Shown one piece after another: positions 1 through 8,200 of a stretch of DNA of 14,021 nucleotides; position 1 is the first letter of the stretch; the number at the start of each line of letters is the position of its first letter. Position numbers and translations under genes: made by a program. The DNA comes from JAEXNA01 sp050486105 (GTDB taxonomy: Bacteria > Vulcanimicrobiota > Xenobia > Xenobiales > JADMJV01). The notes under the pieces are model-generated. The model did not search any database, had not been told where the DNA came from, and was given only the letters and a program-made list of their open reading frames with translations. The stretch spans positions 1 through 14,021 of the forward strand of contig JBJHCR010000167.1 in assembly GCA_050486105.1 (NCBI GenBank), written 5' to 3'.

Positions 1-1093
1 GACAGGAGCCGAGATGCTCCTGAAGCTTATGAGCTAAGGCTACCGCCCTGCTTTTCAATTCCTCCAGAGGAGCCTCGAGAAGGCCCAGGACAGCCACCTC
101 CTTCGGCTCTCGGGCGTGGCGACGCAAGGTTTCTTCCAACAAGGCCAGGGTGACCTTTCCGCAGCGAAAAGCCCGATAGAGAGGATGTCGACGACATTGC
201 TCTATCAGCTCCTGCCGTCCTAGCAACAGACCGCATTGAGGTCCCCCCAACAGTTTGTCTCCGGAGAAAGCGGCCAAGGGAAACCGAGCCGCCTGGGCCA
301 CCGTGGGCTCCCCCAGGACCACCTGGCTTAACATTCCGGAGCCCAAGTCGAAGGCCACCGGAATTCCGAACTCTTGGCCCAAATCTAACAACTCGTCGTG
401 GGTCGGGGCCTCGGTGAAACCTACCATGCGAAAGTTGGAACTGTGGGTGGTCAGTAGCAGCCCGGTATGCTCGGTGACCGCTTGGCGATAGTCTGCAATA
501 CGAGTTCGGTTGGTGGTGCCCACTTCAACCAGGTGAGCTCCCGAGGTGGCCAGGATGTCCGGAATCCGAAATCCACCCCCGATTTCCACCAATTCGCCTC
601 GGCTGACGATCACTTGGCGGTCTTTGGCGTGGGCGGACAGCAACAAAACCATGGCGGCAGCACAATTGTTCACCACTAGAGCGGCCTGGGATCCCGTTAG
701 CCAACACAATATCCTCTCGACTTTGGCTCCGCGCCGCCCTCGACGTCCTCCTTCGAGTTCGTACTCCAGCGGGCTATAACCGGTTAGAGCTTCGCCGACC
801 GAGGTCAGGGCCAATCCTAAAGGGGCTCGGCCAAGGTTGGTGTGGAGCACCGTACCGGTGGCATTGAGTACGGGGGTGTAGGACGGCTCCAGGGCTATTT
901 GGACTCGACGGCTCAGGTCGGACAGGTCTTGGGCTTCCCCTCCAGCCAAAAGAGCTTGACGAATCTCGTCCAAAATCTCTTGCAGGCAAGACTTGAGCAG
1001 AACCAAGCCGTGTCTTTTTGCCAATTGGAGATACTCTGGCTGCTCGAGGAGCGCACCTAGACTGGGGAGATCTCGAACCGACTGACAGAGCAC
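1..1093 (-). CDS. selA: L-seryl-tRNA(Sec) selenium transferase SelA, 3' end beyond the window
   Basis: SelA is a PLP enzyme that converts seryl-tRNA(Sec) to selenocysteyl-tRNA(Sec) using selenophosphate from SelD. The frame is open from 1093 to the window edge: 364 codons of the roughly 460 usual for the family. Hallmarks read in order are NATGTVLHTNLGRAPL, VNNCAAAMVLL, SRGELVEIGGGFRIPDI, VEVGTTNRT, the HSSNF stretch and SGDKLLGGPQ, which carries the PLP lysine. No ATG is near the 5' end. I chose the GTG at 1093 because AAAGGTGG lies 7 nt upstream and the next residues (VRDLPSLGALLEQ) match the family N-terminus (compare LPAIDRLL in the E. coli protein). A TTG at 1130-1132 is a weaker alternative. 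It follows selD by 45 bp on the same strand, and the frame continues upstream to selD's TGA without another stop. CGA is its commonest Arg codon. Confidence 0.97.
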   Translation of the reverse strand, partial: MLCQSVRDLPSLGALLEQPEYLQLAKRHGLVLLKSCLQEILDEIRQALLAGGEAQDLSDLSRRVQIALEPSYTPVLNATGTVLHTNLGRAPLGLALTSVGEALTGYSPLEYELEGGRRGRRGAKVERILCWLTGSQAALVVNNCAAAMVLLLSAHAKDRQVIVSRGELVEIGGGFRIPDILATSGAHLVEVGTTNRTRIADYRQAVTEHTGLLLTTHSSNFRMVGFTEAPTHDELLDLGQEFGIPVAFDLGSGMLSQVVLGEPTVAQAARFPLAAFSGDKLLGGPQCGLLLGRQELIEQCRRHPLYRAFRCGKVTLALLEETLRRHAREPKEVAVLGLLEAPLEELKSRAVALAHKLQEHLGSC

Positions 1094-1101
1094 CGGCCCA
1101 C

Positions 1102-1116
1102 CTTTCTGCAAGAAAG
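1102..1116 (-). promoter_or_regulatory. Stem-loop between selD and selA overlapping the selA ribosome-binding site
   Basis: On the minus strand CTTTCT and AGAAAG form a perfect 6-bp stem around a TGC loop, extendable by one U-G wobble. The 3' arm includes the start of the selA Shine-Dalgarno sequence (AAAGGTGG), so the fold could restrain selA initiation. It begins 22 nt after selD's TGA. No T-tract follows, so it is not an intrinsic terminator. A regulatory role is inferred from position only; a 6-bp stem can arise by chance. Confidence 0.35.
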
Positions 1117-1138
1117 AAGCGGTCCCTGTCAAGTTGCC

Positions 1139-2188
1139 TCAGGGAAGCACCCGGATGGGCTTTGCCTGCTTCCCGCGTTCTTCTACCCAGCCGATCTCGG
1201 TCAGTTCTGCCGGACTCTCCAATCCTGCCGGCCAAACTATGAGCAGACCTCCAGAGGTTTGGGCATCAGTCAAGAGTCCTCTGTGGGTCTCGGAAACCCC
1301 CGAGTCCCAATGCAGAGCTCCAGTTTCTTCCAACCACTCTCGGTTGGCCCTCGAACCGCCGGGAAAAAGATCTTCCTGAGCGTACTCGAGCGCCCCCTGG
1401 TAGAGAGGAATCCGTCCGGCCTGCACAGTCCAGCAAACCTCTTCGTGGCGAACCATCTCCCAAGCGTGACCCAACAACCCGTAGCCGGTGATATCAGTGA
1501 CATGGCGGACTCCCGCCTGCCGAGCTTGGTCGGCAGCCAGGTCATTGAGGGTGGTCATTCCAGCAAAGGCTTGACGGATCTCTTTCTCGGTGACTCGACC
1601 ACGCTTTACGGCGGTCGTCAAGACACCCGTCCCGATGGGCTTACTGAGCAGCAGTCGATCCCCTGGCCTTCCCCCACCCTTGATGGTCAAGGAACTCTCC
1701 TCCACCAAACCGGTGACGGCCAGCCCATATTTGGGCTCGGCATCGTCCACGGTATGCCCTCCGGCAAGGACAGCCCCGGCGGCGGCGATCCGCTCGGCTC
1801 CGCCCTGGAGGATCGCTCCCAACATCTCGCCACCTAATTCTTGAAGAGGAAAGCAGCAGATGTTCATGGCGCTCAGGGGCTGTCCCCCCATGGCGTAGAC
1901 GTCAGACAAAGAGTTGGCAGCGGCGATCTGGCCAAACAAATATGGGTCGTCAGTGAGTGGGGTGAAAAAATCGACGGTCTGCACCAACAGTTGCCCGTTC
2001 GGCGTGCGGACTACGACAGCATCGTCTGGAATGCCGCAGCCGACCACCACCCTGGGGTCGTGGATTTCAGGAAGTTTGAGGTGAAGCAGAACCTGCTCCA
2101 GATCCTTAGGCCGGATCTTGGAGGCTCAACCTGCGCTCTTCACCAACTGGGTCAATCTCTTCACCCAGGGTCGGTTCGGATCCCTCAC
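1139..2188 (-). CDS. selD: Selenide, water dikinase SelD (selenophosphate synthetase), selenocysteine-containing
   Basis: SelD makes selenophosphate, AMP and phosphate from ATP and selenide; it is the selenium donor for SelA. Read from GTG at 2188 the gene gives 349 residues (E. coli SelD: 347), with one in-frame TGA at codon 21 (2126-2128). The context is LTQLVKSAG-U-ASKIRPKDLEQVL. The TGA aligns with the catalytic Cys17 of E. coli SelD, and the Lys three residues later matches Lys20, so I read it as Sec. Downstream family features include GCGIPDDA, the LYGQ-like PYLFGQIAAANSLSDVYAMGG, GGHTVDDAEPKYGLAVTG and a C-terminal GLLGHAWEM / TDAQTSGGLL region. AGGA lies 6 nt before GTG 2188; a second in-frame GTG at 2164 would give 341 residues. 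A standard caller would start at GTG 2050 and lose the active site. The roadblock gene ends 20 bp upstream. Confidence 0.96.
2096..2128 (-). promoter_or_regulatory. Selenocysteine UGA codon and candidate bacterial SECIS element in selD
   Basis: The TGA at 2126-2128 is followed by a stem-loop at 2096-2123. It has an outer 4-bp stem (CTCC with GGAG), a single bulged A at 2119, an inner 6-bp stem (AGATCC with GGATCT), and a 7-nt loop, GGCCTAA. A bacterial SECIS lies in the coding region just after the UGA and binds SelB; its apical loop normally starts with one or two G, as here. The UGA-to-loop distance is 13 nt, a little shorter than in E. coli fdhF, and the bulge is A rather than the usual U. 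The Sec assignment rests mainly on the active-site alignment; the hairpin supports it. Confidence 0.65.
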
Positions 2189-2208
2189 TGGGATTCCTGG
2201 CCAGATCT

Positions 2209-2556
2209 CTAGAGCTGGTCTTTGAGAGCTTTGCTGGCTTTGTCGATCCCGTAGCGGATCATGCCCAAGGTCACATCCTGATTGGTCAGTACCAAGAGAT
2301 AGGTCACCTCATTGATACTTTTCATGAAAATGTTACCGTCCTGAGCCTCCAAGCTCATCATGCTGAGCTCACCCTTTTCAAACTTGTCCCGAAGACCAGC
2401 CTCGGCCACCTGCAAGAGCTCTGCAGTCTCGGCTCCAAGAAAGTCGGGATCAGGGTTAGCCTCCCCCATAGAGGTAATGAGGAGACCATCTTTACCCACT
2501 ATCAACGAGGCTTCCACTCCTGGGGTGCGGTTGAGATCCTCTAAAACATCATCCAT
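2209..2556 (-). CDS. Free-standing roadblock/LC7 domain protein (MglB-like fold)
   Basis: This 115-residue protein consists of one roadblock/LC7 domain. It has an N-terminal helix (VLEDLNRTPGVEASL), the typical IVGKDGLLITS beta-hairpin, a long central helix (GAETAELLQVAEAGLRDKF), and a C-terminal half (GNIFMKSINEVTYLLVLTNQDVTLGMIRYGIDKASKAL) that matches the fold. In bacteria such proteins dimerise and often act as regulators or GTPase-activating partners of Ras-like GTPases (MglB with MglA), but many have no known partner and no GTPase gene is in this window. ATG at 2556 is supported by AGGGAG 9 nt upstream. An 88-bp gap separates it from the preceding mosaic gene, whose C-terminus carries related domains, and selD follows after 20 bp. 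No signal peptide or membrane segment; presumably cytoplasmic. Confidence 0.93.
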   Translation of the reverse strand: MDDVLEDLNRTPGVEASLIVGKDGLLITSMGEANPDPDFLGAETAELLQVAEAGLRDKFEKGELSMMSLEAQDGNIFMKSINEVTYLLVLTNQDVTLGMIRYGIDKASKALKDQL

Positions 2557-2644
2557 CTATTTCTGCTCCCTGTCTTTACCTGCTCGCTCCTCGGTTTCAC
2601 CGTGACGCGAAATGTTTCTCTCAAGCCTTCGCCTGACCCAACAC

Positions 2645-5284
2645 CTATTGAAATACCGAGGCCAGCATGGCGCTCGCCGCCACTAGGCGCTTCTGCCAAA
2701 CTTCTTGGGCGACACTTCGCTGCAAGAAGGTGATCAGATAGGCCTCTCCATTGATGGGAATCAAACTGTAGGTCCGGTCTGGAGTCGATAAGAGGTACTG
2801 ATGAGCCGAATCGAGAGCCAAGAACTCGAGTTCCGGCTGACAATCCCCGATAGCCTGACTGAGGATCACTCCCACAATCTCGGGGTTGATCTCTTCCGAG
2901 AGCTGCATATCGATGGGCAAACCATCAATGGAGGTCACCACATTACCTAGCACCCCTTCGACTTCAGAAAGCTCTTCCATCACCTTCTTCATGATCGCTT
3001 CTCTAAGGACCGTTTCTCCGGGCAAATCCGTGCCGTCAGCGCCATCGTAAGCTCCCTGACTTGGAGACAAGACCACCAAATCTAGACCTTCAGGCAGAGC
3101 GAAGACCGACAGATCGTTGCTCGCCATTCTGAGTTCCAACATCTCAAGGGCACCGAGATCGGCCTCCAGCATGCTTCGATGAAAAACCTCAAATAGTGGG
3201 CGACCCACTCCAGCGGCTCGTTGATAGGTGTCATTGGTCAGGCCCGTTTGCAAATAGCTCAGGCCTTCCCTGGTAACCAGGCCTAAGGTTCGCTCCCCTC
3301 CAAGCTCTCTGGCGGTCTCTTTTAGGGCCCCTTCCAAGGTCTCTACAGCCTCAGCATCCAAGCCACCCTCAAGGACTCCCCTGAGGTCCCCGGCCAAAGC
3401 AGAGAGTGCGCGACTGGCTGAAGGCTGTTCCACCAAGCTCTCCACCTCGGGCAACATCTCCGAAATACCAGTGTCGATAGCTGGCTCGAGCTCCTCCCCG
3501 AGTTCCGTATCAGCCTGAAAGCTGACCTTGGGCTCGATCACGGGCTCCACGGAGGGCTCGAACTCTGTTTCCAAAGACGGCTCAAATTCGGCGAATTCGG
3601 TGAATTCTTCAACCTGTTCGAGGGCATCCAGGGAATCATTAGGAGCTTCGGCTATCTCCTGGACCGACGGCACGGGTTCCGGAGAAGGGACTTCCTCAAT
3701 GGAAGCTTCGAGTTCCGGTTCAGGTTCAGGTTCAGGCTCAGAGGTCCCTGAGTCGAGATCTAACGAACTCAGATCGCCCAAGTCACCTAGGTCCAGATCG
3801 AGATCCAAATCGAGATCTAAATCCAAGTCCAAATCGAGATCTCCACTGCTGCTGGAACTTCCCCTGGAAGGGCTAGTGTCCGGCAAGTCCAGGTCGTCCA
3901 AACCGCTGGTGAACTCGTCCAAAGGAACGTCCATTCCAGAAAGCGAGGGGACGTCAAGGTCCGCGTCTCCGGTGGCCTCACCGAGGTCCAAACTGAGATC
4001 ATCTTCCTCCGTGGTGCCCATCCCTTCGAGATCGATATCGAGGTCTAGGTCGAGATCGGTCAAGGCGCTGAGAGTGTCCTCTTGGTAGTCTTCGGGTTCC
4101 GGCCCCAGGAGATGCTCTCCCACCACAGCACCGTAATCGATACTGACCATGCCCTCAAAACGTTCCAAGATCTCCTGAACAGTCCGCCGTGAGGTGTCTT
4201 TGAGGACTTCCGAAATCTTTTCTCCTAGAGCCCCCAGGTCCGAGATCAAAGCTAGGGGAACCTCGGTGGCACTGCGGGAGATCACCAATTGAGCCTCGGG
4301 ACTCTTGCCTTCTGGAGAAACCAGAAAAGCTGCGTCGGGCTCGAAGTACCGCGCCCTGGAAACAAACCTGAAGGCTTTTTCAGAACTTACGTGATCCTCT
4401 TGAACTTCAAACATGAAGACCGAGCCCTCATAGATGGCAAAAAGGTCCACCGTCTCGTAATCTCTTTCGATGGTCCAGCGAAGGCTCTTCTCGGAAACTC
4501 CGTGATGTGACAAGGCTTCGGCCAGAGACAAGGCCAACCAGAGGTTTCGATGGGCCAACTGTTTTCCAAGCGGAGTAGGTCGCAGCAACTGGTCGACCCG
4601 CTCTTCGGAGATCAAGCGATTGGAGAACGGACTGCGGAAGCCTCGGTCGGCGGCATCCTGCAAAGCCTCGAAACTAGGAAAGCGGGCCAGTTCACGATTG
4701 GTGTCCCGATCGAACACTTCGAATTCTCGCTGCACCAAACCGTGCTCGACGAGGGAATCTGCGTGCTTCTTAAACTGCTCCTCACGAGGCCCGGCAAAAG
4801 TGCTGAGAATCAAACCTGAGCGGCGGGCCACCGTGTGAAGTAGTTCTCGACACCCGGCCTCGGTCAAGACCTTGGCTGCTTCGAGTTGGCTGGTCGCCAA
4901 AGGGAAGGGAACCGACTCTTCAGCCACCAGCCGGAATCGACGACTCAAGACCGACAGCGGGGTCCAACGCCAGGAGTCAAGAACCGTAGCCAAAGACGAG
5001 CGAAACTCCTCGAAAGCGTCCACCGGAGCCTCTTCGGTGTAGATCACTCCAGCTTCGATGGAATCGCGCTCTTCTGAGATCCAGTAGAAAAAAAGCTGGT
5101 CGTCCTTACTCCGATACAACTCACCACCATGGCGGTGCTGGCCGTTCTCGAGATTGAGCAACTTTCGCACTTCGGCCGGAATATCGCTGACCAGAGGAGT
5201 GTAGAAATCCTGCAGTTTTTCCCACAGCTCCCTCTCCTTATCCGGGCTAACCGGCACACGTAAAACCTCTCGCAGGACTTGCAT
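2645..5284 (-). CDS. Mosaic protein: wHTH, degenerate REase-like domain, acidic low-complexity linker, two roadblock-like domains
   Basis: I do not recognise this 879-residue protein as a named family. Residues 1-125 form an unassigned alpha/beta region. Residues about 133-245 look like a winged helix-turn-helix ending in a TPLGK turn. Residues about 268-345 resemble a PD-(D/E)XK fold: E273, D280, then E293-V-Q295 on a predicted strand, with PDAAFLVSP later; Gln replaces the catalytic Lys, so activity is doubtful. Residues about 400-625 are acidic and low-complexity, with (DL)9 at 482-499, five consecutive serines, and a PE repeat at 517-523. Residues about 626-742 (GLVTREGLSYLQ ... LRMASNDLSVFALPEGLDLVVLSP) and 762-879 (VVTSIDGLPIDMQ ... 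YLITFLQR) each look roadblock-like; the last is clearest. The ATG lies 1 bp after the TPR gene's stop, with GAGGTG 8 nt upstream, which suggests translational coupling. No signal peptide or membrane segment. A cytoplasmic adaptor is the likeliest role; this is inference. Confidence 0.85.
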   Translation of the reverse strand: MQVLREVLRVPVSPDKERELWEKLQDFYTPLVSDIPAEVRKLLNLENGQHRHGGELYRSKDDQLFFYWISEERDSIEAGVIYTEEAPVDAFEEFRSSLATVLDSWRWTPLSVLSRRFRLVAEESVPFPLATSQLEAAKVLTEAGCRELLHTVARRSGLILSTFAGPREEQFKKHADSLVEHGLVQREFEVFDRDTNRELARFPSFEALQDAADRGFRSPFSNRLISEERVDQLLRPTPLGKQLAHRNLWLALSLAEALSHHGVSEKSLRWTIERDYETVDLFAIYEGSVFMFEVQEDHVSSEKAFRFVSRARYFEPDAAFLVSPEGKSPEAQLVISRSATEVPLALISDLGALGEKISEVLKDTSRRTVQEILERFEGMVSIDYGAVVGEHLLGPEPEDYQEDTLSALTDLDLDLDIDLEGMGTTEEDDLSLDLGEATGDADLDVPSLSGMDVPLDEFTSGLDDLDLPDTSPSRGSSSSSGDLDLDLDLDLDLDLDLDLGDLGDLSSLDLDSGTSEPEPEPEPELEASIEEVPSPEPVPSVQEIAEAPNDSLDALEQVEEFTEFAEFEPSLETEFEPSVEPVIEPKVSFQADTELGEELEPAIDTGISEMLPEVESLVEQPSASRALSALAGDLRGVLEGGLDAEAVETLEGALKETARELGGERTLGLVTREGLSYLQTGLTNDTYQRAAGVGRPLFEVFHRSMLEADLGALEMLELRMASNDLSVFALPEGLDLVVLSPSQGAYDGADGTDLPGETVLREAIMKKVMEELSEVEGVLGNVVTSIDGLPIDMQLSEEINPEIVGVILSQAIGDCQPELEFLALDSAHQYLLSTPDRTYSLIPINGEAYLITFLQRSVAQEVWQKRLVAASAMLASVFQ
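3788..3841 (-). repeat. (Asp-Leu)9 dipeptide run in the acidic linker of the mosaic protein
   Basis: Residues 482-499 of the mosaic protein are nine consecutive Asp-Leu pairs, and similar DLD patterns recur at 410-419, 427-433 and 463-467. The codons vary (GAT/GAC; CTC, TTG, TTA, CTG), so this is not a clean hexanucleotide repeat fresh from slippage. That argues for selection on the peptide. The run explains a long but spurious Ser/Arg-rich reading frame on the opposite strand. Confidence 0.9.
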
Positions 5285-5285
5285 C

Positions 5286-8200
5286 CTAGTTCACCTCTCC
5301 TCCGGGGACTGGTACCCCGAGCCGTTCCATCTCTTTGATGAATTTCTGATAAAAGGCCGTTGCCCTCTTCTTATGAGCGACCTGGTAACCGGCCTTGAGC
5401 TGCTCGCTGGCTTCCTCAGACATACGCATGCGATCATAGATCAAAGCTAGATTGTACCGCGCATTGAGGTCGTCAGGGTCGAGATCCAAACAACGACGGT
5501 AGGACTCGATCACCTGGTCCCACTGTCTCTTCTTGGAATAGGCCACCCCGAGGTTGTAGTGGGTCTTCGGGTCCAGGGGGTTGAGCTTGATTGAGCGCTG
5601 GTAGGCCGCAATGGCATCGTCGAGTCGGCCGGCAGCGGCGTAAGCGATCCCCAAATGACCTTGGACATCCGCCTGCTCGGGATCGATGGTGGTCGAGCGA
5701 CTCAAGACCTCGATGGCTTTGGTGAAATCTCCCAATCGGAAGGCGACCAGCCCCAGTTTGGCTGGATGATCCGGATTCTTGGGTTCCAGCTCGCTGGCTT
5801 CAGTGTAGGCCCGGGCCGCTTCATCCCATTGGCCAAGTTGCATAAAAACCATACCCAAGTTGGCGTAAGGCTTGGCCCAATCGGGGGACAGTTGGGTGGC
5901 CGTCCGAAAGCAAGATAGAGCATCCTCAAAGCGACCTCGACGCATCAACACAGAACCGAGCCCAGCTTGAGCTCTGGCGTTGTCCGAAGAGATGGCCAAG
6001 GCTTTGCGATACTGGCTCTCAGCTTCTTCCAGACGATTATTGCCAAAGAAAGCGTCTCCCAACAGAGCAGCGGTTTCTGGACCCGGCTTGAGCCGAGCCG
6101 CTTTTTCGACGGCCTTGATGGCCAGTTCGTGATCTCCTCGCTCAGCATAGGCCTCACCTAGAGCCAACTGAAGTTCCACGCTTTGAGGTTCAAGCTCAAG
6201 GGCTTTCTGGAATTCCTCGATAGCCAAATCGATCTGCGCGTTCTTTTCGTAAAGGTGGCCCAGTTCAACCCTGGCTCGAGTCAGATCTGGGTAGTCATCC
6301 AGAATCCCCCGAAACTCTGCGATGGCCTCTTCGATCTCTAGGACCTTAGCTGAGCACAACGCTTTTTGGAGTCGAATCGCCAGGCGGTCCGGATTCAGCC
6401 TGGAGGCCTCCAGGGTTTCCTGATAGGCCATTTCCACTTTGCCCTGAAGCAGATACAGTCGACCCATTTGGTAGCGCAATTCGGCTTCATCCCGGTAATG
6501 AACCGCAGCGATGGTCAACTCTTGCTCGGCCTCTTCCCAACGCTTGCTCTCAATGAGCAGAAGTGCTCGACGAAAAGCGATGTCTCGCTCCTCTGAGCCA
6601 AAATCTTCTGCATTCCTGAGGGCCTCAAGGGCGGGGCGAACATAATTCAGGGATTGCAAGGAGCAACCGAGAAAATAGAACAGACTGGGACGCTCGGCTA
6701 ATGGGGCCTCCAGTTGCAAGGCCGCCTTGAGATTATCGGCAGCTTCGGTGTAAAGGCGTCTGCGATAGAGCACCCGACCAAGATAACCACAGATGTCCCA
6801 GCGTCCGGTTTCGATGGTGGCAGCCTGACGGAAATATTCCTCAGCGCCTCGATCATCGCCCAACTCCATTAGAGTTCGTCCAAGGTAGAACAGAGCATCG
6901 CAGTGACCAGGGTCAATACCGAAGCATGCTCCGAAGCTCTGCCGTGCTTCTTCCCAGCGCTCGGCTAAAAAGAGAGTATATCCCAACTCAAAATTCAATT
7001 CGGCCTGTCTGGGGTCCAACTGCACCGCATCCTGGTAGACTTCTATGGCCTCTTCCAATTCACCCAATTCCCGCAAGACTTCGGCCATGTCTAGCAGATA
7101 CTCAAGCTTGCTCGGCTCTAGACCCGAGGCGGTGCGCAGGTGAGAGAGTGCCTTTCTAAGGTTGCCGAGGTCTCGCTCCACCTGAGCGGCCTCGTAGGCA
7201 TAGTGGGCACATTTGGGTTCGAAGGTGGTCGCTTGCCGAAAAAAGCCCAGGGCCCTCTCGTCATAGCCCAATCTCCGGGCAGCCAACCCGGCCTTAGAAT
7301 TCGCTTCAGCCCACTGAGGATACAATTCCAATGCCCGCTCAAAGCTTGCCAGGGCAGGCTCATCCAGGCCGAGGTCCTCATAGATCTCACCCAGGCCAAA
7401 ATAGTAGTCGGGATGGTTCGGATTGAGTTCGGTCGCTCTGCGGAACTCCTCTGCAGCCCGGTCGTGCAATTCCAGGTCGGAATACACTCGCCCCAGGGCG
7501 TAGCGCACATGAGCATTGAGAGGATTGATTTCAAGGGACCTTTCAAAAGAGTCGGCGGCCTCTTCGATGCGGTTCATGCCGGCCTGAGCGCTACCCATCC
7601 AGTACCAGAGTTGGCTTCTCTGGGGCGACAAGGAAAGGGCCTTCTTGTAGTGGGACACGGCCAGATCCAATTTGTCGAGTTCAGCATAGGCGCGCCCAAT
7701 GGCGGTGTAGAAATCGGCGTTCTCAGGGTCGAGGGAGAGAGCTTTCTGATACCGCTTGATGGCCAGGTCGATCCGACCCAACTGCACATAGCTCAAGCCC
7801 AAGCGATAGTGGGCTTCGGACATCTCCGGAGACAGCTCAATAGCCCGCTGATACTCCGAGATGGCCTCGTCAAAAGCTCCGAGTCGAATGTAGACGTTGC
7901 CCATCTCGAAATGGACCTGGGGAGAGTTGGGGTCCAGAGTGATGGCCGTCTGAAATTGCCTTCGGGCCGCTGTCAGCCGGCCTCGAACACTGTAGACTCG
8001 ACCGAGATTGAAATGAACCTGAGTGTCGTTGGGGTCCAAGTCGACAGCCATGAGAAATTCTTGGACCGCCAGATCGTACTGCTCCAAGTGGAAGTAGGCC
8101 AGCCCGAGATTGTTGTGGGTGTAAGGGTCGTTGGGGTCGAGACGGATCGCCTCTTGGTATTCGGCGATGCAAGCTTCATAGTCCCCGATGCGGGCAAAAG

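Noticed and set aside
774..1235. 153-codon minus-strand open frame
   Set aside because: It overlaps the end of selD and the start of selA in another frame; the SelA motifs lie in a different frame.
3528..4088. 186-codon Ser/Arg-rich open frame on the plus strand
   Set aside because: It is the antisense image of the acidic Asp-Leu/Glu-Pro linker; its composition follows from the coding strand and no ribosome-binding site supports it.
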